Assembly (NCBI RefSeq): GCF_002742445.1
Contig: NZ_NJNQ01000003.1
Coordinates: 248,001 to 312,000 of the forward strand
Length of the DNA stretch: 64,000 nt
Source: Bifidobacterium sp. N4G05
GTDB lineage: Bacteria > Actinomycetota > Actinomycetes > Actinomycetales > Bifidobacteriaceae
Direction of reading: 5' to 3'
Below, one piece after another: positions 46,512 to 56,489 of this stretch. The notes below the pieces were generated by a model. It was not told where the DNA came from. It searched no databases and saw only the letters and a program-made list of their open reading frames with translations. The position numbers and the translations under genes are program-made. Every line of letters begins with the position of its first letter. The stretch's first letter is position 1.

Positions 46512-49500
46512 GTTTCAATCCACGCTCTCCGTGAGGAGAGCGACCCGGTCACGCTTCGCTTGACCAAACGGTCCAAAAATTTCAATCCACACTCCCCTTG
46601 CGGGGAGTGACCCGGAATCCGCAGACCAAGGACTTGGACGTCAGGATTTCAATCCACACTCCCCTTGCGGGGAGTGACTTCGGCTCACGGTTTGAGTCTT
46701 CCTGATGTTGACCGTATTTCAATCCACACTCCCCTTGCGGGGAGTGACGGCCGGGGCGTTTGACGAGCGCCTGCATCGATTTATTTCAATCCACGCTCTC
46801 CGTGAGGAGAGCGACCCGTCTACGTGCGTAATCCGAAGCCCGACAAGGTATGATTTCAATCCACGCTCTCCGTGAGGAGAGCGACGACACATGGGACGGA
46901 GCCGAGACCTTCGACCGAATTTCAATCCACGCTCTCCGTGAGGAGAGCGACCCACTGGACTTGCCGACCGATTTGGCTCCGTCGAATTTCAATCCACGCT
47001 CTCCATGAGGAGAGCGACGCGGTTGGCCGGATCGTTCCTGAGGTTCGAGCAATTTCAATCCACGCTCTCCATGAGGAGAGCGACTCTGCGCGGTCACGTC
47101 GATCGTGTCGTACAGCCAATTTCAATCCACGCTCTCCATGAGGAGAGCGACTTGCGGAGCCACCGCGCCGTGCGTGGCGTATCGATTTCAATCCACGCTC
47201 TCCATGAGGAGAGCGACCAGCGTCTTTCGAACCATCGACTCCCACGCATGGTAATTTCAATCCACGCTCTCCATGAGGAGAGCGACTCGCCGCCGATGGC
47301 GATTGGCGCGATGGTGACGTTATTTCAATCCACGCTCTCCATGAGGAGAGCGACCGGCCGGTATGGCGTGTAGGCGGTGGCCCATTTACGATTTCAATCC
47401 ACGCTCTCCATGAGGAGAGCGACTCAACGCCGATGACCTGTGGGTGGCTGACCTGCAGATTTCAATCCACGCTCTCCATGAGGAGAGCGACCGAAGAGGA
47501 ACGGCAGACCGAAACCGTAGACGATATTTCAATCCACGCTCTCCATGAGGAGAGCGACCTCTATATCCAGCATGCCGATTGGGACGATCCATTATTTCAA
47601 TCCACGCTCTCCATGAGGAGAGCGACTAAGGACAAGGCGAGCTTCCAGCCGGTCGGCGTTATTTCAATCCACGCTCTCCATGAGGAGAGCGACTTCACGG
47701 TCTGGCCGTTGGAATTGATGTCGTATGTATTTCAATCCACGCTCTCCATGAGGAGAGCGACGCGTCGCCCCAGTCGAACACCACGTCGGACTTCGAATTT
47801 CAATCCACGCTCTCCATGAGGAGAGCGACATCAATTGAATTAGACAATGCTTTAAGATTCATATTTCAATCCACGCTCTCCATGAGGAGAGCGACAGTCG
47901 GAGGCATACAGCATGTCACCGGCAAGTTATTTCAATCCACGCTCTCCATGAGGAGAGCGACATGTGAGCGCAAAACCATACAGCGTACCGAATGTATTTC
48001 AATCCACGCTCTCCATGAGGAGAGCGACCCGTTATGGTGCCGTCATTGTTGGCGATGCCCGCCATTTCAATCCACGCTCTCCATGAGGAGAGCGACCAAG
48101 ACCGGTAATGAGCTGGTGGAATTAACCGTGTTATTTCAATCCACGCTCTCCATGAGGAGAGCGACAGGTCGCTGTAGTTGGCGGTGTCGCTGCCGGCGAA
48201 TTTCAATCCACGCTCTCCATGAGGAGAGCGACTAGCGAGACCGTCTTTTTGGTGGCGCGCGTGGTATTTCAATCCACGCTCTCCATGAGGAGAGCGACCG
48301 AAAAGTTCCTCAAAGGCAAACGCTCCCGCAGATTTCAATCCACGCTCTCCATGAGGAGAGCGACAGAGTGGGGTGTGCGTCTTGGACACCACCAAAGAAA
48401 TTTCAATCCACGCTCTCCATGAGGAGAGCGACTCGGCCCGCCGGCCGCTTTTGTGCAGCCAACGGAAATTTCAATCCACGCTCTCCATGAGGAGAGCGAC
48501 GCAATCATTGTGGACCGGCATCATGGCCGTCGTATTTCAATCCACGCTCTCCATGAGGAGAGCGACAGTTCGAGGATGTCGCATACGTCCTTGGCGACAT
48601 TTCAATCCACGCTCTCCATGAGGAGAGCGACATGCTATGTCGTGGGTGACTCCATGGCGTGACTCATTTCAATCCACGCTCTCCATGAGGAGAGCGACCA
48701 GCTGGCGCAAGCCACGGCGCAAGGCGATTATGAATTTCAATCCACGCTCTCCATGAGGAGAGCGACTCCAGCACGATATCCAGCTCGGCAACGCCTACGT
48801 GATTTCAATCCACGCTCTCCATGAGGAGAGCGACCCGTTTTATGGTCACGTCCGGCAATATTGGCGGTGTATTTCAATCCACGCTCTCCATGAGGAGAGC
48901 GACCTACGCGCGCTTCGGCATATGGATATCCGTATCCATTTCAATCCACGCTCTCCATGAGGAGAGCGACCAGATTTGATGGCAATGAGTAATTTCACGT
49001 ACTGATTTCAATCCACGCTCTCCATGAGGAGAGCGACATTGTGTGGCCGCGAACTGCGATTTGTGGCCAACATTTCAATCCACGCTCTCCATGAGGAGAG
49101 CGACGGCAACACGGCCACGCCAGTGGTCAACACTTGATTTCAATCCACGCTCTCCATGAGGAGAGCGACCGGACTCCCACACGGTCACGGCCTCGGGGTC
49201 GATATTTCAATCCACGCTCTCCATGAGGAGAGCGACCGGCCATGTTGGCGCGCCGGCTGCTGTCCCAGTCATTTCAATCCACGCTCTCCATGAGGAGAGC
49301 GACAAGGCAACACGGCCACGCCAGTGGTCAACACTTGATTTCAATCCACGCTCTCCATGAGGAGAGCGACTCGGCATCTTCAGCTCGGCCGCGAACGGTG
49401 CCAGATTTCAATCCACGCTCTCCATGAGGAGAGCGACTAATAATCAAGTTTGGCGTGTCGCACACTAGACTGATTTCAATCCACGCTCTCCATGAGGAGA

Positions 49501-50381
49501 GCGACTGATACCACCGCCATGCTGTCCAAACTGGTGGAATTTCAATCCACGCTCTCCATGAGGAGAGCGACCGGTCGATGTCGAGCCGCAGCCGGCCGAC
49601 GTGAGATTTCAATCCACGCTCTCCATGAGGAGAGCGACCAATGCAATGCTCATGCCAATCATGATACTACGATTTCAATCCACGCTCTCCATGAGGAGAG
49701 CGACTGGCATTGGCGACTGTCTTGTCCGAGAGCAGGTCGATTTCAATCCACGCTCTCCATGAGGAGAGCGACCCGTATTCTTGTGGATATCCTGCATAGT
49801 CTTCCGCATTTCAATCCACGCTCTCCATGAGGAGAGCGACCTGCACTTGAGCACTCAATATTATCCGATTTTCGACATTTCAATCCACGCTCTCCATGAG
49901 GAGAGCGACATGTTCGTCTTTTATTTGGGGCGTACCATGCGAATTTCAATCCACGCTCTCCATGAGGAGAGCGACGGAAATCCTCACCGCACTTGGAGCG
50001 GACAACGTAATTTCAATCCACGCTCTCCATGAGGAGAGCGACGGCTATTACTTTTACACAATGGATTGACCAGACGAATTTCAATCCACGCTCTCCATGA
50101 GGAGAGCGACTACCGGGCGCTGGGGTTCAGGGTACGGCCTTCCATATTTCAATCCACGCTCTCCATGAGGAGAGCGACTACACCACACGTCGATAGGTTC
50201 CGACGATATGGCATTTCAATCCACGCTCTCCATGAGGAGAGCGACTTGATGCGTTTTGGGCATGGTGGGCGTATGTCCAAATTTCAATCCACGCTCTCCA
50301 TGAGGAGAGCGACCTTTTCGGTCGCTCTCCTCATGGAGAGCGTGGATTATTTCAATCCACGCTCTCCATGAGGAGAGCGAC
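46512..50381 (-). CRISPR. type I-C CRISPR array, 58 repeats and 57 spacers
   Basis: 33-base repeats with spacers of about 32-37 bases, counted by hand. In transcribed (minus) orientation the repeat starts GTCGCTCTCCTCATGGAGAG and ends CGTGGATTGAAAT, a standard type I-C repeat with an 8-bp hairpin. Repeats numbered from the low-coordinate (oldest) end: repeats 8-58 have loop TCAT; 1 and 5-7 have TCAC; 2-4 (46579-46748) have a covarying stem CACTCCCC/GGGGAGTG and loop GCAA. Spacer 39 (49105-49136) and spacer 42 (49304-49337) are the same sequence with different lengths. The leader-proximal spacer 57 (50314-50348) is copied from the array itself. Confidence 0.98.
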
Positions 50382-50765
50382 AGTGCAGCTGGACATTTTT
50401 GTCCGCTTTTTGAGACGCAAGCCAGCTGCCTAGCTTTAAGCATATCAAACAACACCGCCGATACGACGAACAACATGTCTAAAACGAGCAACTGGCTTTC
50501 TATCTCATTTTAATGTCCATTATTTAGTTTTCAAACGCCCCACGAAAATCACAATTCGGATTTCGATAGTTTTTCAGGTGCGAAAGACGTCCCTTATCAT
50601 GAGCGCTTCCACTTCGCACAAACACCATTCCAAGACCGGCCACCTTGCCGAAAACACAATACTGCTGGCTAGAAAACACACTCTGAATACCGGACGGCAC
50701 ACTCAAACACTCAACCCAGCATACCCCACACCATATCGTTATGGCACCATACCATTTTACCTGTG
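50382..50765 (-). promoter_or_regulatory. CRISPR leader region
   Basis: 384 bases between cas2 and the first repeat, AT-rich, no credible gene. Immediately before the first repeat lie nested inverted repeats: GCAGCTGG (50385-50392) with CCAGCTGC (50422-50429), and GGACATTTTTGTCC at 50391-50404. The newest spacer is at this end, consistent with it being the leader and with array transcription on the minus strand. Confidence 0.8.
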
Positions 50766-51056
50766 CTATATCATCATCACATCATTAACCGGCAAACTCC
50801 GTTCACGTCCATAATGCTCAATCCTATCCGCATATCGAGCGCCAAGTTTATAAAAGCGCAGGCTGTCCTCATCGGTATTGGCAATCTTCAGCAAATCGTG
50901 CACCAACACCAGATAATCGGAAGGATTCACCGAGCATTCGAAAACACTGTTCTGCACACGCTGTCCGTATTTCATACATGTCTTCGCCACCAAACGAAGA
51001 CGACGCTTCCCCTCAGGGGTTTCCGTACTCACATCGTACGCAACCACAACCATCAT
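50766..51056 (-). CDS. cas2: CRISPR-associated protein Cas2 (type I-C)
   Basis: 96-residue ferredoxin-fold subunit of the Cas1-Cas2 spacer integrase. MMVVVAYDVSTETPEGKRRLRLVAKTC, with the conserved Asp of YDV, and GQRVQNSVFECSVNPSDY. Last gene of the cas5c-cas2 operon, 67 bases after cas1 and directly before the leader. An intact copy fits recent acquisition at this locus. Confidence 0.95.
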   Translation of the reverse strand: MMVVVAYDVSTETPEGKRRLRLVAKTCMKYGQRVQNSVFECSVNPSDYLVLVHDLLKIANTDEDSLRFYKLGARYADRIEHYGRERSLPVNDVMMI

Positions 51057-51123
51057 GGTTTTTCACCTCCAATAACGTATCACCACGAATCATCGCATAC
51101 CGCCACACACAGCTACACACCTT

Positions 51124-52158
51124 TTACTTCCACATAAATGGCGGGTAATCATCAAGATCACCCCGCAACGATCGAGCTAGCAGCAACGCTTGCACATACG
51201 GAACCAATCCCCACGAAATTTTTTCTTGCAGGAACGGATGAAGAATCTGATCACTCTTCTTTTTCTGCCACGCCGTAAGCACTTTCTTCCGCCCGGAATC
51301 AGACAGCAGCACACCGCCATTCTCCCGTATTTCAAAATCCCCCGACTTAACAGCACCTGTATTAACCAATGTCAGCACAAAGCGGTCAGCCAACACCGGG
51401 CGAAACTCTTCAACCAGATCCAATGCCAGAGAGGCTCTCCCAGGCCGATCCGTATGCATAAAACCAACATACGGATCCAACCCCACGCCTTGCAAAGCCG
51501 CAATGCAATCATTCGTCAATATGGAGTAACAAAAAGATAACAATGCATTTAGTCTGTCCAGCGGAGGCCTCCTCGACCTACTGGTGAAAAAGAAATCATC
51601 TTTATTCTTCAGAACCAAATCGTCAAAAGCGTAGAAATAATCTTTGGCAGCAAGCCCTTCGACACCCCTCAACTCATCAACCGTCAAACTTTTCCGAGCT
51701 TCTAACAATGCCACAGACAATTTGCCGCTCTGCTCGGCAAGTCGATCGATATTCACCCGCAAAGCATGATCACGTTTCGTGCGTTCGAGCACCCATTTCG
51801 CATTGTAAAGTTTTCCAACAATGAAAGATTTCGCGTAACACAAAGATTTTTGTTCGTCATCCGCGACTCGAAATTGTTCACGGCGAAGTAGCACATTACG
51901 ATTCTCCTCCCCTAACACGGAACAGTAATAATGACCTCTCGGTGAATAGAATGCCATAGAAACACCCAGTTTGCCGCAGCGCCCCATAAGAGCAGGCGAA
52001 GCACCCTTATACGAGAAACACATGATTCCTTCAATTGACCGTAATGGCACTTTCGCCAAGGTTTTGTCATTCTGATAAATCACAACATTATCGTTCTCCA
52101 AAGCAAGATAGGCATCTTCCGTCATCACAAACAGCGTGTTTAACAGCTGCTTCATCAC
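51124..52158 (-). CDS. cas1: CRISPR-associated integrase Cas1 (type I-C)
   Basis: 344 residues. Integrase that inserts new spacers at the leader end. The metal-site Glu lies in ELRGVEGLAAKDYFYAF, the His in YVGFMHTDRPGRASLALDLVEEFRP with the following acidic residues. Starts by overlapping cas4 by four bases, so expression is coupled. No truncation. Confidence 0.96.
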   Translation of the reverse strand: MMKQLLNTLFVMTEDAYLALENDNVVIYQNDKTLAKVPLRSIEGIMCFSYKGASPALMGRCGKLGVSMAFYSPRGHYYCSVLGEENRNVLLRREQFRVADDEQKSLCYAKSFIVGKLYNAKWVLERTKRDHALRVNIDRLAEQSGKLSVALLEARKSLTVDELRGVEGLAAKDYFYAFDDLVLKNKDDFFFTSRSRRPPLDRLNALLSFCYSILTNDCIAALQGVGLDPYVGFMHTDRPGRASLALDLVEEFRPVLADRFVLTLVNTGAVKSGDFEIRENGGVLLSDSGRKKVLTAWQKKKSDQILHPFLQEKISWGLVPYVQALLLARSLRGDLDDYPPFMWK

Positions 52159-52832
52159 TCCCCGCTTTCCTTGAGCCGTTCTTCGATATATGCTTTTGCC
52201 GATTTCACCTTCCGTAATTCAGGCAGGCACAAATCCCGTAGAGAACATGACAAACACGATCTGGTCTGTTTCACTTTGGGAGTCCATCCGCGGAAGAAAA
52301 GATCATGCATTTGCAAGAAGTCAGCTTCGACCATGCGGCGAAGATCTTCGTCCAATTTTACCCGCTCACGACGTTTTGTCTGCCGATAGAACAAAGCACC
52401 TTCAGGAATATCACACGCGAGCATTTCTTCCAAGCACATCGCTTCCGCGCATAGCTGTAAACGATCAGCATCAATCGTTTTGGATTTGCCGTGTTTGTAT
52501 TCAATCGGATACGGCAACCACAATCCATCTCTTCCGTGAAGCGGAACACCATCATTAGACTTATGGAATTCCACAACATCACAGGCTCCAGTTATGCCGA
52601 GCGCTCGCGAATAGACTCTCAAATCTCGCATGATCAGCGTATCGCCGCGAGATTCAGAAGCCGCATAATCGTGGGCACGTTCATGTTCCAGATGCCCAGC
52701 TGTAGTCAAATAGTTCTCTGACCACAGCTGTTCGATATGGATAAGCGCCCACTGTCGTTTGCAGAATGAGAAATGCTGGATACCTGAAAGGGCCAGCCAA
52801 TCTTCTTCCGGATATCCTTCTGGCCCTTTCAT
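52155..52832 (-). CDS. cas4: CRISPR-associated exonuclease Cas4
   Basis: 225 residues, RecB-like nuclease with an iron-sulfur cluster that trims prespacers and selects those with the right PAM. One Cys near the N terminus (HFSFCKRQWALIH) and a C-terminal cluster SCLSCSLRDLCLP; nuclease residues in GACDVVEF and PIEYKHGKSK. ATG 52832 follows AAGGGGTG; the GTG at 52850 is a weaker start. In type I-C, Cas4 acts with Cas1-Cas2, fitting the TTC PAM seen for spacer 57. Confidence 0.94.
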   Translation of the reverse strand: MKGPEGYPEEDWLALSGIQHFSFCKRQWALIHIEQLWSENYLTTAGHLEHERAHDYAASESRGDTLIMRDLRVYSRALGITGACDVVEFHKSNDGVPLHGRDGLWLPYPIEYKHGKSKTIDADRLQLCAEAMCLEEMLACDIPEGALFYRQTKRRERVKLDEDLRRMVEADFLQMHDLFFRGWTPKVKQTRSCLSCSLRDLCLPELRKVKSAKAYIEERLKESGE

Positions 52833-52865
52833 GCAACACCCCTTACTCACTCAATTCCAAACGCT

Positions 52866-53711
52866 TCAGCGTCCTTCAAGCACTTCGTACCGCAAGTCGG
52901 GAATAGAAGATTCATTCACTGCCACCGTTCCATTCACATTAACGGAAACGGAACGATGAACTTTGGCGGAAGAGTATTGCCCTGACTTGCTGTTGTGCGT
53001 GAACCACACAACGTCCAACACTTCCATGGACCCCGCAGGACGAGCCGAACTTTCATCATTCTCAAACAACGTGACGAGAGCTTCCTTGATTTTTTCGGCA
53101 TCTTCTGCAGTAAACCCGGTTTTTTCGGCAAGCTGCGGGCTGATGCTGCCATACGTCGCATACACCGCACGGCCGGAAACACGGTATTTCATTCCCATGG
53201 TATCGGAGGATTTCTTACCGGTGTCCGTGGTTTCACTGTTCACTGACTTAGTGATCTGCACGTCGTCAATGGCAATGGGTTCAACCGAGAACGCAGCCTG
53301 AATGGAAACCGGACCGCGCACGCCCAGGGAGACTTCATCAACATCCTTAGCTTTTTTGAACGCGAATACTTGTCCGAACGTGCGTACGTCAAGCCACTGT
53401 TCGCACACTTTCTGGAACACTAGGTTCTTTTGCTTCTGCTCTTCTTTCGGCAAGGTTTTCATATATGTGTTGAAACGGTCCGACAATGATTTTGCGCCGT
53501 CATCGGAACGGTCATCGGACTGCACGAAAATCGTTTCACCAGCATCTTGCAGGCGATTGCGAATCTTCCTTTTCAGCGCAACATCGGAAACCTCGCCCAG
53601 CCCTTCCGATGTGGTTCGTGGACGATTGCCATTCAACGGATCACCGTTAGGATTGGCATTATTAGCCGCAAAAACGACTGCGAAATCAATCTTATTTTCC
53701 AAAGCTGCCAT
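52866..53711 (-). CDS. cas7: Cascade backbone protein Cas7 (Csd2), type I-C
   Basis: 281 residues. Repeated subunit that coats the crRNA in the I-C Cascade complex. Begins NKIDFAVVFAANNANPNGDPLNGNRPRTTSEGLGEVSDV, the Csd2 signature with RRM fold, with GVRGPVSIQAAFSVEPI and GMKYRVSGRAVYATYGSISPQLAEKTG further on. Placed between cas8c and cas4 as usual. Confidence 0.96.
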   Translation of the reverse strand: MAALENKIDFAVVFAANNANPNGDPLNGNRPRTTSEGLGEVSDVALKRKIRNRLQDAGETIFVQSDDRSDDGAKSLSDRFNTYMKTLPKEEQKQKNLVFQKVCEQWLDVRTFGQVFAFKKAKDVDEVSLGVRGPVSIQAAFSVEPIAIDDVQITKSVNSETTDTGKKSSDTMGMKYRVSGRAVYATYGSISPQLAEKTGFTAEDAEKIKEALVTLFENDESSARPAGSMEVLDVVWFTHNSKSGQYSSAKVHRSVSVNVNGTVAVNESSIPDLRYEVLEGR

Positions 53712-53771
53712 GATAATGACTCCTTAACTTTTTCTTGGATAATTAACGTCGATAACTTCAAAAACTAAACG

Positions 53772-55649
53772 CTAGTTTTCTTTGCTCTTCTGGGATGCTT
53801 CTTGCGCTTTACGCATAGACTCCCTTCGCTGGCATGAATAACCGAGCAGAAAGAGCGGTGAAAGTGCACGGTTATCTTCGAAGTCTCCTTCTTTGAAAAG
53901 CGCCATGACCTCATCCACGCTGTTCTGGAACCAAGGCGCGCCATTCGCTGATTTCAGGTAGGGCATCAGTTGCTTCCACAGCGTTCCCCATGTTGCAAAC
54001 GGCTTTGCGACGAAATTGCTCATGAGCTTAACAGCATTGGTCGGACGGGTGTCACTGATTCCTTGCTTGTACAGGACGCCGTTTTCAAAGCGGTCCGCGA
54101 GTGCCAGCAATCTCCCGTATAAATAGTCGCGGTCATTTCGTGTTGGTTCAAGGTACATGGATATCGTGTCCTCCTGTTTGTTTTGCTTCCTCGCGTCATC
54201 AATGTAATGTTTTTTCCATAGGCTGCATGCGATTTCAAAATCTCTTAGCCATGCTCCTGGAGCGTCATATCCCATAGGTTTAGTGACTCTGTGGTATGTG
54301 GCGTCCAATATGGAACGGGGAAGCGATTCTCCTCCGAACATGCATTCTATAAGCTGCTTTTTCGTGTTTTTCGCAAAACGTTTATAGGCTTTGCTGCTTC
54401 TGTCTGACACGTTGTATGCACAGCTGATGATGTCAGCAAATGGTGGCGCACCTTCATATGTGACAAACTTCTTCTTTTCTTTGTCGTATATTTTCAACGG
54501 CCATGCTGCATCAACATGCCACTGCAGAATACTTTCGACATATTCGTCTCTCGAAAGTTCACGATAATACGTAACGCTCAAACGTCCAGACGTCGCCGCA
54601 TCCAGAATGACGATCATCATTGGATCGGTATGCTTTTTGAGTTTGTTAGCATTGCCATATCCGCGCAGTACCTTCGAAAAAACTTTTGCGTATTGAAAGT
54701 TTGTTGCGGTCAGCGCATCTGCAACATCGTTGCGTGGAGTTTCCGGCTCGACTACAGCCGATGAGAACAAAGAGCCAAAATCATAAGAGCCTTCCTGCGG
54801 GTCGAGTTTCGGCTTTTCGTTGGGGTTTTTCACCGAGCAGATGACTATAGCCTGAGTATCGGTAATCGTTCCATGATTATTGACCAACCATTGCAGCGTC
54901 GAATGTATCTTCTGCGATGTTTCACCATCGACTTGCAAAGCTTCTTCTTTGGAAGCAAAGCGCCCTCGATAGGTAAAATTCGATGAATCGTTCGCCGATA
55001 ACAGTTTGGCATTGCCATTGACACTGACAATTTTCTTAGGGAAGTTCAAGATCGGAGTATATAGGTCCTCTCCAAACATATCCTTTCCTATTTTCTGACG
55101 ATCATGTCGTAAATAGGAAATCCATTGTGCCTGTATATCGGGATCATTCGAGACATCTGAGTTTTGCAGCCCAATTTCAACTTCGAAGCAAACGCCTGCT
55201 TTTCGGTCTTTTTCGGTTATTTCCACATTGAACCGAGCGGCTTCTTCGCTGATGCTGTGTTCCGAAACGCATCGATAGATGGCATTGAGTTTGACGTTAT
55301 CACCCTTCCAAGCGGCAAGCTGCTCCAAATACATGGAGGTTTTCTTCTCGTCGAAATGCAAATCGAGATATTGGAGTTGATCAAACAGAGGATGCGGCAC
55401 CGGCTTGCTGGTACGTCCCATGGAACTTTCTGTGCACGGGATGACAATCGTTTGTTTTTCCCTCAGAAGCCGTAGTATCTCACCATTCCCGTTTACCCCT
55501 AGCGTCAATAGTGTCGGAAGTGTCGTATGCCCCGGAGGAATCAAGGCTTTCCTAATGTCAAGCGTAGAACCGTCGCCACTTCTCGGAATTTTTCCGGCGG
55601 CGTTGTGCACAGATTCGTTGATAAGCAACAGATTGTTCGACAGGCTCAT
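53772..55649 (-). CDS. cas8c: Cascade large subunit Cas8c (Csd1)
   Basis: About 625 residues. The large subunit of the I-C effector that recognises the PAM and recruits Cas3; internal start gives the small subunit Cas11c in this family, though I did not pin it. The start abuts the cas5c stop (TGA GTG ATG); ATG 55649 is chosen, following GGAGAGGAG. Recognisable Csd1 blocks include GQNSDVSNDPDIQAQWISYLRHDRQKIG-like residues near 180 and LVNNHGTITDTQAIVICSVKNPNEKP. Confidence 0.94.
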   Translation of the reverse strand: MSLSNNLLLINESVHNAAGKIPRSGDGSTLDIRKALIPPGHTTLPTLLTLGVNGNGEILRLLREKQTIVIPCTESSMGRTSKPVPHPLFDQLQYLDLHFDEKKTSMYLEQLAAWKGDNVKLNAIYRCVSEHSISEEAARFNVEITEKDRKAGVCFEVEIGLQNSDVSNDPDIQAQWISYLRHDRQKIGKDMFGEDLYTPILNFPKKIVSVNGNAKLLSANDSSNFTYRGRFASKEEALQVDGETSQKIHSTLQWLVNNHGTITDTQAIVICSVKNPNEKPKLDPQEGSYDFGSLFSSAVVEPETPRNDVADALTATNFQYAKVFSKVLRGYGNANKLKKHTDPMMIVILDAATSGRLSVTYYRELSRDEYVESILQWHVDAAWPLKIYDKEKKKFVTYEGAPPFADIISCAYNVSDRSSKAYKRFAKNTKKQLIECMFGGESLPRSILDATYHRVTKPMGYDAPGAWLRDFEIACSLWKKHYIDDARKQNKQEDTISMYLEPTRNDRDYLYGRLLALADRFENGVLYKQGISDTRPTNAVKLMSNFVAKPFATWGTLWKQLMPYLKSANGAPWFQNSVDEVMALFKEGDFEDNRALSPLFLLGYSCQRRESMRKAQEASQKSKEN

Positions 55650-55652
55650 CAC

Positions 55653-56360
55653 TCACTCCTCTCCCACCGGCTGCAGATTGCTCCCCAAAGCGAATTCCTT
55701 AACACTCTGGTTTTTCCTGATAATTCGTCCATCCAATTTCGTGGATTCCGGACGCTCAAATTCGATGATGCCGTCGGACATAACAGGCGACCAGAATCGG
55801 GCGATAAAATCGTGGTCCTCGTTTTCATCCGGATACGTGAATCCATGGAACATGTATCCCATATTCCACTCGCCATAACCGTCATAAAACCCTTCGCCAG
55901 ATCCGAACTCACATGGTTCCACATACCCCTGGCACTCGCGCGTCCCCAAGAATATGTCTCGGCGACCGCCTTTCTGAACGGATCTCAAGGCGATATTATG
56001 ATGTTTGTTTTCGTCGCGGTCAGCGACAAGATCTTCACGCTGATCATTCCATTCGAAATGAGCCAAAACCTGATAACGCACGTCTTTGAGATATGTGTAG
56101 TACGAAAGATCATTGCCACCGCTCATTTTGATGGGTCGAATTCCCTTTCCTTCAGTCTGAACTCTGTTCATCACACGAACAGCGTCAATAACCCACATAA
56201 AAGTTGGCTTCCAATAGATGCTTTCCGTAATGCCTTTCAAAGCTTGGTACGTTGGCACCTGATACGAAAATTTCTCACCCCCAACACGTGTTGCCGCTTC
56301 CGAGAACAACGCATATCTGCCTGATACCTCATATTCAATTGAGTTGCGATGTCGTTGCAT
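55653..56360 (-). CDS. cas5c: Cas5c (Cas5d), crRNA-processing subunit of I-C Cascade
   Basis: 235 residues. In type I-C this Cas5 replaces Cas6: it cuts the repeat hairpin and stays bound to the 5' handle. [37 protein letters not shown] is the N-terminal RRM with the conserved Tyr region; AAGGAG precedes ATG 56360. First gene of the effector operon; its own promoter is at 56401-56429, and that promoter is the predicted target of the CreR-like RNA. Confidence 0.95.
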   Translation of the reverse strand: MQRHRNSIEYEVSGRYALFSEAATRVGGEKFSYQVPTYQALKGITESIYWKPTFMWVIDAVRVMNRVQTEGKGIRPIKMSGGNDLSYYTYLKDVRYQVLAHFEWNDQREDLVADRDENKHHNIALRSVQKGGRRDIFLGTRECQGYVEPCEFGSGEGFYDGYGEWNMGYMFHGFTYPDENEDHDFIARFWSPVMSDGIIEFERPESTKLDGRIIRKNQSVKEFALGSNLQPVGEE

Positions 56361-56400
56361 ATAACTCCTTCGTTAATCGTTCCCTCAACCAGTCACTGTC

Positions 56401-56429
56401 AATATAGCACATTTTACGCTTGTTGTACA
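56401..56429 (-). promoter_or_regulatory. promoter of the cas5c-cas8c-cas7-cas4-cas1-cas2 operon
   Basis: Minus strand: -35 TGTACA (56424-56429), exactly 17 bases, then TGC-TATATT extended -10 (56401-56406). Predicted start near 56394 gives a leader of about 33 bases before the cas5c ATG. Confidence 0.8.
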
Positions 56430-56434
56430 TAGAA
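56415..56434 (-). promoter_or_regulatory. predicted Cascade binding site on the cas5c promoter (TTC PAM plus 17-base target)
   Basis: Minus strand reads TTC (56432-56434) then TATGTACAACAAGCGTA (56431-56415). The pseudo-spacer at 56527-56543 reads TATGTACAACATGCGTA. Identity is 16 of 17; the mismatch is position 12. The target covers the -35 box and most of the spacer of the cas5c promoter. Confidence 0.8.
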
Positions 56435-56489
56435 CTCTTTGAGTGTTTCTCAATCAACAATCAACCAGTTATTCTTGTATAAGTGGGTT

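Noticed and set aside
50314-50348. Reading spacer 57 as a simple inverted duplication of the neighbouring repeat
   Set aside because: That would not explain the seven bases CGAAAAG that match spacer 27, the TTC beside the source, or the normal spacer length.
46582-50491. Many open frames in both strands of the array with recurring peptides such as ISIHALHEESD
   Set aside because: They are translations of the CRISPR repeat and change with each spacer.
50578-50814. Small open frames in the CRISPR leader
   Set aside because: No ribosome site, no family, AT-rich leader sequence.
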